A stretch of 64,000 bases of DNA, taken from contig CAJOCQ010000003.1 in the NCBI GenBank assembly GCA_905233135.1, positions 62,001-126,000 of the forward strand, read 5' to 3'. The position numbers and the translations under genes were made by a program. The DNA comes from an uncultured Selenomonadaceae bacterium. GTDB lineage: Bacteria > Bacillota > Negativicutes > Selenomonadales > Selenomonadaceae. This document shows positions 6,869-14,891 of this stretch, piece by piece. How positions within the stretch are numbered: the first letter of the stretch is position 1; every line of letters begins with the position of its first letter. The notes under the pieces were generated by a model. That model was not told the DNA's origin and ran no database searches. It saw nothing but the letters and a program-made list of their open reading frames with translations.

Positions 6869-9800
6869 TTGAAACAAATCACTTATAAATTTGAAGACAG
6901 AGAAAGCTTTATGCATTTTGCAACTAAACTAAAAAACAGTTCCTACTATAAAAATTCAAAAACAGTTTTGATAAAAGTTGCAACGGCGCATTTTTACGAA
7001 CACGAGGCAAAGGGCTTGTACCGAGACCTGCGAATGCTTTTCCCAAAAAATAAAGTCGTCGGAATATCAATGACGAATTTTCAAGTTAAAAATTTTGATT
7101 TCGACATTGACACGCCCGAATGGACGAAAAGATTTAACAAAAATATTAAAAATCACGTCATTGTAACTTGTTGCTTTTTTGAATGTACCGATATAAATAT
7201 TTTTGAAATTGACGCAATGGAAATTGATGATTTTGTTGCAATGACGCAGGATTTAAATAAGACTCTTAAAAAAATTCCAAACTTAAAGGGCGTAGAAATT
7301 TTTTACGGCAACGGCAGCGAAAGTGTCGGGCTTTTTACTGACCTTGTTTCAAAGGGGCTTGAAAAAATTCCTTTCTTCGGCGCAGAAGCCGGCGTTGCAA
7401 AAAAACTTGACGAGGACGACGGAACAGTTCACGAAACTATTTTTAAGCACGAATCGGTGCAATATGTAATGGGCGAACGTTACCACGATGAAGGCATTGT
7501 TGTAATTGCCTACAGCGGCGCGGATTTGAACATTTCTACAGAATACCATTTCGGCTGGAAACCGCTCGGCAAGGAAATGACTATTACAGAAACGCTCGGC
7601 ACAAATTGCATTGTTTCAATCGACAATCAGCCCGCCATTGAAATTTACAAAAAATATTTGGGCATTGAGCCGAATGAATTTTTAATTTTTAATGTAATGG
7701 AATTTCCGTTTGTGGTACAGCGTGGAAATTTGCCCGCGTCAAGAGTTGCAGTTTTCTATGACGAAGACGGCAAATTATATATGACGGGCGAAATTCGGCA
7801 GGGCGAAAAAATTCGATTGAGTTACGGCAACCCCGAAGAAATTTTGCTTGGTACGTGGAATGCAAGCGAACGCATAAGGCAATTTGACCCCGACGGAATT
7901 TTTATTTACATTTGCGCGGCGCGTACTGCTTATTTGGGCGAAGACGCCGAAAGAGAATTGAAAGACTTCAAACGCATAAGGCGCGATGTTTCATATTGTT
8001 TCGGCAACTGCGAAATTTATAAATATCGCGGGCAGGGCGGGCAACTTGCAACTTCAGTGCTTGCCGTTGCTCTGCGCGAAGGTACCGCCTGCGCTTGCGA
8101 AAAAATTTCTATTCCGCAATTTGAAAACAAGAAAAAAGAAGTTGTTGTACCGATTCAAAAACGCCTTGCAAATTTCCTTAGCGCGGTTGCAGTCGATTTA
8201 AAAGAATCCAACGCAAAATTTAAAGAAGCCGCGCTCGCCGCAGACGCCGCCAATAAAGCTAAATCTCAATTCCTTTCCAATATGAGTCACGAAATCAGAA
8301 CGCCGATTAACGCAATTTTGGGAATGAATGAAATGATTCTGCGCGAAGAGGCTAACTCAACTATTCTTGAATACGCCGAAAATATTCGCACGGCGGGAAA
8401 TACTTTGTTGGGGCTTGTCAATGATATTTTGGATTTTTCAAAGATTGAAGCCGGCAAAATGGAAATTATCCCCGTCGAATACGCGCTAAGTTCCCTGCTT
8501 AATGACTTGGTTAATATGATTCAGAAACGCGCCGAAAATAAAAATTTGACTTTTTATATTAATACCGATGAAAATCTCCCAAGCGAACTTTACGGCGACG
8601 AAATACGAATTAAGCAAGTTGTTACAAACATTCTTACCAACGCCGTAAAATACACCGAAAAGGGCAGCGTTACTTTAACCGTCAGTTATACCAAAATTGG
8701 CGATAACAAAATTAAACTTTTCTTCGGCGTCAACGATACGGGAATTGGAATTAAACCCGAAGATATTAAAAAACTTTACAGCGCGTTTGAACGTATCGAG
8801 GAAAAACGCAACCGCACTATCGAAGGCACCGGCTTAGGTATGAATATAACGCAACGCCTTTTGCATATGATGGGCAGCGAATTGGAAGTTAAAAGCGTGT
8901 ACGGCGAAGGCTCCGATTTCAGTTTTGAAATTGAACAGGGCGTGGTTAATTGGCACAAGCTCGGCGACTTTGAAGAAAATTTCAAACACGCGCTAAGCCA
9001 ACATAAAAAATACCGCGAAAAATTTACCGCGCCCAATGCAAAAATTTTGGTCGTCGATGATACTGTTATGAATTTAACAGTTGTAAAAGGCTTGCTGAAA
9101 CAAACTAAAATTCAAATTGACACGGCGGAAAGCGGCTACGAATGTTTGGGAATGGTTACCAAAAACAAGTACGATATAATTTTCTTGGATCACCGTATGC
9201 CGGGAATTGACGGGATTGAAACTTTGCACCGAATGCAGGAATTGCATAACAACATTAATCACGAAACGCCCGTTATTTCCTTGACGGCGAACGCTATAAG
9301 CGGTGCGCGTAAACAGTACATTGACGCGGGTTTTCAAGATTATTTGACAAAGCCGATTGACAGCCAAAAGCTTGAAGATATGCTGATTGAATATTTGCCT
9401 TCGGAAAAAGTTTTGTCTTCAGAAGAACATAATGACGCCGAAGAAAATATTTCAGAAACAACTTTGCCCGATTGGCTTACAAAAATTGAAAGTCTCAACA
9501 CGGCAGACGGCGTGAAACATTGCGGCAGTGTCGATTCTTACATTGACGCTTTAACAGTTTTTGCGCAATCTGTAATTTCGGGCGCGAAGGAAATTGCAAA
9601 CTTTTACAAAAAATCAGATTGGAAAAACTATACAACGAAGGTACACGCGCTTAAAAGTTCCGCGCGCGTCATTGGCGCAAATGAACTTTCTGAACGCGCT
9701 AAACGTTTGGAGGACGCGGGGAATTGCGGCTACATTGAAGAAATTAAAAATGATACTGACGGATTGCTGGAACTTTATATAAGTTTTGCGGATAAACTTT

Positions 9801-10042
9801 CGCCGCTGTTGGAAGTCGAAGAAGAAACTGACAAGCCGCTGATTGACGCGGACGGCTTGGCGGAAGCTTATGAGGCGTTGCAGGAAGCGGCGGCGAATTT
9901 CGATTTTGACACGGCAAATTTTGTGCTTGAATCTTTGGCAGAATATAAAATCCCCGCCGACGCGCAAGAAAAATTTTCAAAGATTAAAGCAGCGGCAAGC
10001 AAGCCTGATTGGGAAGAATTGGGGAGTTTGTTGGCGGGCTGA
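6869..10042 (+). CDS. FIST-domain hybrid sensor histidine kinase with receiver and HPt domains
   Basis: This 1057-residue hybrid kinase starts at TTG 6869-6871, with AAAGGAG eight bases upstream; an in-frame GTG at 6860 sits on the ribosome site itself. Order of domains: FIST N (about 30-225) and FIST C (about 240-400), sensory domains with no transmembrane segment, so the input is cytoplasmic; a short coiled coil; HisKA with NMSHEIRTP (phospho-His about 474); HATPase with NILTNAVKYT, DTGIGI and GTGLGM; a receiver with FLDHRMPG (Asp about 774) and LTKPID; and an HPt with KVHALKSSARVIG (His about 926). All phosphorelay modules are in one chain, but no response regulator with an output domain is adjacent. 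FIST domains are thought to bind small ligands such as amino acids. Confidence 0.93.
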   Translation: MKQITYKFEDRESFMHFATKLKNSSYYKNSKTVLIKVATAHFYEHEAKGLYRDLRMLFPKNKVVGISMTNFQVKNFDFDIDTPEWTKRFNKNIKNHVIVTCCFFECTDINIFEIDAMEIDDFVAMTQDLNKTLKKIPNLKGVEIFYGNGSESVGLFTDLVSKGLEKIPFFGAEAGVAKKLDEDDGTVHETIFKHESVQYVMGERYHDEGIVVIAYSGADLNISTEYHFGWKPLGKEMTITETLGTNCIVSIDNQPAIEIYKKYLGIEPNEFLIFNVMEFPFVVQRGNLPASRVAVFYDEDGKLYMTGEIRQGEKIRLSYGNPEEILLGTWNASERIRQFDPDGIFIYICAARTAYLGEDAERELKDFKRIRRDVSYCFGNCEIYKYRGQGGQLATSVLAVALREGTACACEKISIPQFENKKKEVVVPIQKRLANFLSAVAVDLKESNAKFKEAALAADAANKAKSQFLSNMSHEIRTPINAILGMNEMILREEANSTILEYAENIRTAGNTLLGLVNDILDFSKIEAGKMEIIPVEYALSSLLNDLVNMIQKRAENKNLTFYINTDENLPSELYGDEIRIKQVVTNILTNAVKYTEKGSVTLTVSYTKIGDNKIKLFFGVNDTGIGIKPEDIKKLYSAFERIEEKRNRTIEGTGLGMNITQRLLHMMGSELEVKSVYGEGSDFSFEIEQGVVNWHKLGDFEENFKHALSQHKKYREKFTAPNAKILVVDDTVMNLTVVKGLLKQTKIQIDTAESGYECLGMVTKNKYDIIFLDHRMPGIDGIETLHRMQELHNNINHETPVISLTANAISGARKQYIDAGFQDYLTKPIDSQKLEDMLIEYLPSEKVLSSEEHNDAEENISETTLPDWLTKIESLNTADGVKHCGSVDSYIDALTVFAQSVISGAKEIANFYKKSDWKNYTTKVHALKSSARVIGANELSERAKRLEDAGNCGYIEEIKNDTDGLLELYISFADKLSPLLEVEEETDKPLIDADGLAEAYEALQEAAANFDFDTANFVLESLAEYKIPADAQEKFSKIKAAASKPDWEELGSLLAG

Positions 10043-10106
10043 GTTTTTTTCTTAAAAAAATTTTTTTTAATTTTTTAGTTTGGAAGTTTTTTGAGGAGTT
10101 AAGATT

Positions 10107-10910
10107 ATGGAAAAAATTTGGACAAATTTGCAAATGAATATTAACGGCTTGACGCAGGAAGTTAAATTTTCAAAAACTGCGATTGACGAAATTTTTAACC
10201 CGTTGCTTAGGAAATTAACCGAGCTGCAGGGCTTAGCCGACAGAAAAATTGTAGTGTACCTTGCCGCGCCGCCCGCCGCCGGTAAAACTACCATTGCGCA
10301 ATGTTTGGAAAAGCTCAGCCGCGAAAATATTATGTTTACCAATGTACGCGCGTTGGGTATGGACGGCTTTCATTTCGATTCGGAATACTTGAAAAGTCAT
10401 AAAATCCTGCGCGAAGGCGAAGAAATTTTAATGAACGATATAAAGGGCGCGCCTGAAACTTTCGACGTTGATTCAATGCAAAATAAATTGCGCGAAGTGC
10501 GGCAGGAAGGCACGAATTGGAATATTTATGACAGAATTATTCACGATGTTGTACACGACGCGCTGAGCGTTGAGGACGATATAATTTTGGTCGAGGGAAA
10601 TTATTTACTGCTTGACGAGCCGCGCTGGACGAACATTCGGATTTTGGCGGATTATACGATTTTCATAAAAGCCGCGCCCGAACTTTTAACCGAACGCTTG
10701 ATAACGCGCAAAATGAAAAGCGGCTTGACGCGCGAACAGGCTGAAAATTTCTACCGTACAAGCGACGGCAAAAACGTTGAGCGCGTTTTGAAAAATTCCG
10801 CGCACGCCAACGAAACGTGGCAACTTCAACCTGACGGCGATTATATCAAGCTTGAGGACGAAGAAGAAAATTTTTGCGAAATAGTTTTTGAAGATGACGC
10901 TGAAAATTAA
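10107..10910 (+). CDS. P-loop nucleoside/nucleotide kinase family protein (uridine kinase-like)
   Basis: The 267 residues carry a Walker A motif AAPPAAGKTT (about residues 54-63), GMDGFHFD as in the uridine kinase/phosphoribulokinase/pantothenate kinase superfamily, VEGNYLLLD as the second acidic motif, and a lid rich in Arg (RLITRKMKSGLTREQA). GAGGAG precedes the ATG. The end overlaps the PduX-like gene by 17 bases, so the three genes 10107-12730 form an operon. The sugar or nucleoside substrate is not evident. A link to cobalamin side-chain synthesis is suggested only by position. Confidence 0.75.
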   Translation: MEKIWTNLQMNINGLTQEVKFSKTAIDEIFNPLLRKLTELQGLADRKIVVYLAAPPAAGKTTIAQCLEKLSRENIMFTNVRALGMDGFHFDSEYLKSHKILREGEEILMNDIKGAPETFDVDSMQNKLREVRQEGTNWNIYDRIIHDVVHDALSVEDDIILVEGNYLLLDEPRWTNIRILADYTIFIKAAPELLTERLITRKMKSGLTREQAENFYRTSDGKNVERVLKNSAHANETWQLQPDGDYIKLEDEEENFCEIVFEDDAEN

Positions 10911-11697
10911 AGTTTGCGGCAGTTGCGGCGAATTTGTGCAGGGCTTTTTCAACGGCGCACCAATTTTAATAACTTGCCCGATTGAAAAATTTTCGACGGT
11001 TGAAATTTCGGAAGAATTTTCGGGAATTGAAGGGCTCGGCGAAAAATCTTTATTAATGTTGCAAAAAACGCTTGAACTTTTTGAAATAAAAAATTTTGAC
11101 TGCGGAATAAAATTAACTTCAGAATTGCCGCGCGGCAAGGGTATGGCGTCAAGTTCTGCAGATTTGGCGGCGGTTGCAAAAGCCGTCGCCTTATTTTTTG
11201 GCAAAAATATTTCAGCTGAAGAAATTGCAAAGTTGGCAACTTCGATTGAGCCGACTGACGGAATTTTTTTTAGCGGAGTGGTTGCAATGAATCCCGTTAC
11301 GGGCGAACTTTTGAAAAAAATTTCCCTGCCTGAAAAATTTATCGTTGCAATTTTCGATTACGGCGGCGAAGTTGACACGCTGAAATTTAACAAGCGCAGT
11401 AACTTTCAAATTGCCGCGCTTGTTAATACTTTGAACTTTGAACTTGTCGAAAAATCCGCGCTTGCCAATCAAGAAATTTTGTACAAAAAAAATCTGCGCG
11501 AAATAATGACCTTTGCAAAAAGTCTCGGCGCAGTTACTGTAAATGTTGCACATTCGGGCACGGTTACGGGGATTTTTTTTCACAATGACGATAAAAACAT
11601 TGACACCAAAATTTTGGAAATTGCGCGGCGTTTTGACTTTATAAAATTTTTGACAAAAACAAAACTGATTGACGGGGGAATTTATGAAAAAATTTGA
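10894..11697 (+). CDS. pduX: GHMP kinase, probable L-threonine kinase (PduX-like)
   Basis: A GHMP-superfamily kinase of about 267 residues opening with VCGSCGEFVQGFF, the form typical of PduX. The ATP loop is PRGKGMASSSADLAAV (about residues 70-85), and AHSGTVTGIFF is the C-terminal GHMP motif. PduX phosphorylates L-threonine; the product is the substrate of CobD, whose gene follows with a 14-base overlap, which strongly supports the call. I chose the ATG at 10894; a TTG at 10888 is possible. Both overlap the upstream kinase gene and neither has a strong ribosome site, suggesting translational coupling. Confidence 0.75.
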   Translation: MTLKIKVCGSCGEFVQGFFNGAPILITCPIEKFSTVEISEEFSGIEGLGEKSLLMLQKTLELFEIKNFDCGIKLTSELPRGKGMASSSADLAAVAKAVALFFGKNISAEEIAKLATSIEPTDGIFFSGVVAMNPVTGELLKKISLPEKFIVAIFDYGGEVDTLKFNKRSNFQIAALVNTLNFELVEKSALANQEILYKKNLREIMTFAKSLGAVTVNVAHSGTVTGIFFHNDDKNIDTKILEIARRFDFIKFLTKTKLIDGGIYEKI

Positions 11698-12730
11698 ACA
11701 CGGCGGGCAAATTTACAACGCGGACGGTACAACGGGCGATTGGCTGGATTTTAGCGCGAATATTAACCCGTTGGGAATTTCGGAAAAAATCCGCGCGGCG
11801 ATTATCGAAAATCTTGACAGCGTTAAAAATTATCCCGACCCCAACGCCGCCGAATTAAAAGCCGCAATTTTTCAACGTTACAAAGTGCCGCCCGAAAATT
11901 TAATTTTGTTGAACGGCGCGGCGGAATTTTTTTACCTGTATTTGAACGTTACGCGCTCGCAAAAAATTTTAATCCCCGTGCCGAGCTTTTCCGAATATGA
12001 ACGCGCCGCCCGCGCAATTAACGCCGAAATAATTTATTTCTACACGCACGCAGAAGAGAATTTTCAAATCGACGCCGAAAAAATTTTGGCGCAAAACGCA
12101 GATTTAATAATTTTTGGACGCCCGCAAAATCCTACAGGCAATTTAATTTCTCTCGACGCAATTAAAAAAATTTCCGCCAACAAAAATATTTTGGTTGACG
12201 AATCTTTTATAGATTTTTTGAAAGTTGAATCCGCGCGGCAACTTGTTTCAGGAAAAATTTCTGTTGTACAATCCTTGACGAAAATTTTGGCAATTCCCGG
12301 CTTGCGCTTAGGTTTCGCCGTCGCCGAAAAAAATTTGGCAGAAAAACTTAACGCCGCAAAAGATGTTTGGAATGTAAATTTTTTGGCGCAAAAGGCGGGC
12401 GTTGCCGCGTTAGCTGACGAAAAATTTTTTGACGATACAAGAAATTGGTTGCAAGCAGAAAAAAATTTTTTTGTCGAAAGGCTGAAAAAAATTCCGCGCT
12501 TGCAAGTTTTTGAGCCTACTGCAAATTTTGTTTTGTTAAAATTCGACACGGCGGAAATTGCACAATCGATGCTTAAAAAATTGCGGCAAGAAAAAATTTT
12601 ATTGCGCAGTTGCGAAAATTTCGCAGGGCTTGACGGGCGATTTTTGCGCAGTGCAATTCGTTCGCACGAAGAAAATTTAAAACTGTTGAACGCTATGGAA
12701 AAAATTTTAAACCTTTATATTTCAAATTAA
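11684..12730 (+). CDS. cobD: Threonine-phosphate decarboxylase (CobD), PLP aminotransferase fold
   Basis: CobD decarboxylates L-threonine O-3-phosphate to aminopropanol phosphate for the lower-ligand arm of cobalamin. The product opens with FEHGGQIYNADG and DFSANINPLG, a signature that separates CobD from histidinol-phosphate aminotransferase in the same fold. The PLP lysine lies in SLTKILAIPGLRLGF (Lys about 200). Length of 348 residues is normal. Start ATG 11684 is preceded by GGGGGA; a GTG-type start 15 bases earlier is less likely. No other cobalamin genes are in view, so this may be a salvage or detached pair. HisC is the alternative but fits the N-terminus poorly. Confidence 0.82.
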   Translation: MKKFEHGGQIYNADGTTGDWLDFSANINPLGISEKIRAAIIENLDSVKNYPDPNAAELKAAIFQRYKVPPENLILLNGAAEFFYLYLNVTRSQKILIPVPSFSEYERAARAINAEIIYFYTHAEENFQIDAEKILAQNADLIIFGRPQNPTGNLISLDAIKKISANKNILVDESFIDFLKVESARQLVSGKISVVQSLTKILAIPGLRLGFAVAEKNLAEKLNAAKDVWNVNFLAQKAGVAALADEKFFDDTRNWLQAEKNFFVERLKKIPRLQVFEPTANFVLLKFDTAEIAQSMLKKLRQEKILLRSCENFAGLDGRFLRSAIRSHEENLKLLNAMEKILNLYISN

Positions 12731-12809
12731 AGGCAGGAAAAATTTTTTTATAAGCGAAATAACCTATGCTTAAAAATTATAATTGTTATTGCGTGGAGAG
12801 AAAAATTTT

Positions 12810-13664
12810 ATGGAACGAATGGGAATATTGGGACCGCGCGGCACTCATTCGGAGGCGGCGGCAGTCAAACTCAACGAAACTTTGACTGAAAAATTTGAAC
12901 TTGTGATTTACGGCGAAATTTTTGAGGCACTAAACGCCGTCGAAGAGAATAAAATTGACGCGGCGTTTGTACCGGTTGAAAATTCGCTTGAAGGCTCGAT
13001 AAATATCACGCTTGACACTTTGGCACACAGTGATAATTTTATTGTTACGCGCGAATTAATTTACCCCGTGCATAATTTTTTAATGTCAAAAGTTGGCGTT
13101 GAAATTTCAAGCGTTAAAAAAATTTTTTCGCACGCGCAACCAATTTCACAATGCAGGAAGTTTCTTCAAAAAAATTTTCCACACGCCGAAATAATTTCAA
13201 CTGCAAGCACTGCGCGCGCGGCTGAACTTGTTGCACAATCTGAAACTTTGGAAGGTTACGCGGCAATTTGCAGTGAACGCGCGGGCAAATTGAACGGCTT
13301 ACAAACTTTGGCAAAAGAAATTCAAGACAACCTTTCAAACAGTACAAGATTTTTGGAAGTACGCCGCCGCCCCGAAAATTTTAATGTTTTCGATTTGCAC
13401 GGCGATAAAAATTTAATTATCTGCCAAATTGACGGCTCTCGCGCAGGTGCGCTGTATGAAGTTTTGGGCGAATTTGCGCGCCGAAATATCAATATGACGC
13501 GCATTGAATCCCGCCCCGCGCGGACTGAATTGGGCGCATATATTTTTTTCTTTGATCTGGAAGTTGATAATTTTCGGCGGTTGCTTTTTGAATCGGTTGA
13601 GGCTGTTCGCCGCAAAAGTATTTGGCTAAAGAATTTGGGGATTTTTCCTGTTATCAAAGGCTAA
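12810..13664 (+). CDS. pheA: Prephenate dehydratase
   Basis: Converts prephenate to phenylpyruvate in phenylalanine synthesis. The 284 residues show the N-terminal GILGPRGTHSEAA, the NSLEGSIN segment and the STRF motif needed for activity. They are followed by a C-terminal ACT domain (GALYEVLGEFARRNINMTRIESRP) for feedback control. This is a monofunctional form without a chorismate mutase domain. Start ATG 12810 has GGAGAG upstream. It lies 120 bases ahead of the DAHP synthase gene, so first and last committed steps of the aromatic pathway are adjacent. Confidence 0.95.
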   Translation: MERMGILGPRGTHSEAAAVKLNETLTEKFELVIYGEIFEALNAVEENKIDAAFVPVENSLEGSINITLDTLAHSDNFIVTRELIYPVHNFLMSKVGVEISSVKKIFSHAQPISQCRKFLQKNFPHAEIISTASTARAAELVAQSETLEGYAAICSERAGKLNGLQTLAKEIQDNLSNSTRFLEVRRRPENFNVFDLHGDKNLIICQIDGSRAGALYEVLGEFARRNINMTRIESRPARTELGAYIFFFDLEVDNFRRLLFESVEAVRRKSIWLKNLGIFPVIKG

Positions 13665-13784
13665 AAAATTTTTTAATTTAATTTGAAAATTTGGCTGAAA
13701 TTTGCGCGGCGAAGGTTGCAAAAATTTCGGCTTAAAATTTTAATTTTCCTACACTGCGTTAAACTCGAAAGGAGAAAATTTTTT

Positions 13785-14816
13785 ATGGTAATTATTATGC
13801 GCCCTGAGGCAACACTTGAAAATATTGTCGAGGTTACGCGGGTAATTGAATCCGCAGGCTTGCAGGCAAAAATTATGGAAGGTGCGCAACAAAAAATTGT
13901 CGGTGTCATCGGCGACAAAACTAAACTTGTATCAGTAGCTATTGACGCTTTGCCCGGCGTTGAAAGCAGCGTCGCAATTTCAAAAAGTTACAAACTTGCA
14001 AGCCGTGAATTTCATCCGCAGTCAACAATTATTGAAGTCGGCGGCGTGAAAATCGGCGGCAATGAACCCGCAATAATGGCGGGACCTTGTGCCGTTGAAT
14101 CACGCGAACAACTTTTCGCAGCGGCTGAAATTGTCAAAGAAGGCGGCGCACAATTCCTGCGCGGCGGCGCATACAAACCCCGCACTTCGCCTTATTCTTT
14201 TCAAGGGCTCGAAGTCGAAGGCTTGAAAATTCTTGCAGAGGCGCGCGAACGTACCGGCTTAAAAATTATTACCGAAGTTACAACCGTTGAAGGAATTGCG
14301 CCCGTTGCCGAGTATTCGGATATTTTACAAATTGGCGCGCGCAATATGCAAAATTTCGGCTTGCTGAAGGAAGTCGGCAAGTGCGGTAAACCCGTTATGC
14401 TCAAGCGCGGGCTCGCTGCAACTATCGACGAATGGCTCAACGCCGCCGAATATATTATGAATGATAATCCCGACGTTATTTTGTGCGAACGCGGAATTAG
14501 AACCTATGAAACTTACACGCGCAATACTTTAGATTTATCAGCGGTTGCCGCCGTCAAACATTTATCACATTTGCCGATAATAGTTGACCCTTCGCACGGC
14601 ACGGGCAAATGGCGTATGATTAAACCAATGGCTTTTGCGGCAATAGCGGCGGGCGCGGACGGCTTAATGATGGAAATTCACCCTAACCCCGCGAAGGCAC
14701 TTTCTGACGGCTCGCAGTCTTTGACGCGCGAACATTATTTAGATTTAATGAACGGCGTTAAAAAACTTTCAAAATTTATGCAAGAAGAAAATTTAAACCC
14801 TATCGTCATTGATTGA
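13785..14816 (+). CDS. aroF: 3-deoxy-7-phosphoheptulonate (DAHP) synthase, type I-beta
   Basis: Catalyses the first step of the shikimate pathway from PEP and erythrose 4-phosphate. The 343 residues comprise an N-terminal ferredoxin-like regulatory domain (about 1-70, VIIMRPEATLENIVEVTRVI) and the catalytic barrel: GPCAVESREQ, GGAYKPRTSPYSFQG, VMLKRGLAATIDEWLNAAEY and DPSHGTGK. Start ATG 13785 has AAAGGAG upstream; the longer frame back to 13683 has no ribosome site. It ends at a bidirectional terminator shared with the giant RTX-like gene on the other strand. Confidence 0.96.
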   Translation: MVIIMRPEATLENIVEVTRVIESAGLQAKIMEGAQQKIVGVIGDKTKLVSVAIDALPGVESSVAISKSYKLASREFHPQSTIIEVGGVKIGGNEPAIMAGPCAVESREQLFAAAEIVKEGGAQFLRGGAYKPRTSPYSFQGLEVEGLKILAEARERTGLKIITEVTTVEGIAPVAEYSDILQIGARNMQNFGLLKEVGKCGKPVMLKRGLAATIDEWLNAAEYIMNDNPDVILCERGIRTYETYTRNTLDLSAVAAVKHLSHLPIIVDPSHGTGKWRMIKPMAFAAIAAGADGLMMEIHPNPAKALSDGSQSLTREHYLDLMNGVKKLSKFMQEENLNPIVID

Positions 14817-14835
14817 CAAAAAATTTTAAATAAAA

Positions 14836-14868
14836 AAAAGGCAGCAGGGAAAATCCCTGTTGCCTTTT
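14836..14868. terminator. Bidirectional intrinsic terminator
   Basis: A 15-bp stem (14836-14850 with 14854-14868, one G-T wobble) around an AAA loop. A run of eight T follows on the minus strand and four T on the plus strand. It serves aroF and the converging giant gene. The stem core GGCAG resembles the terminator at 20251-20285. Confidence 0.88.
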
Positions 14869-14891
14869 AGTTTGCCCAAAAAGTTTAGAAA

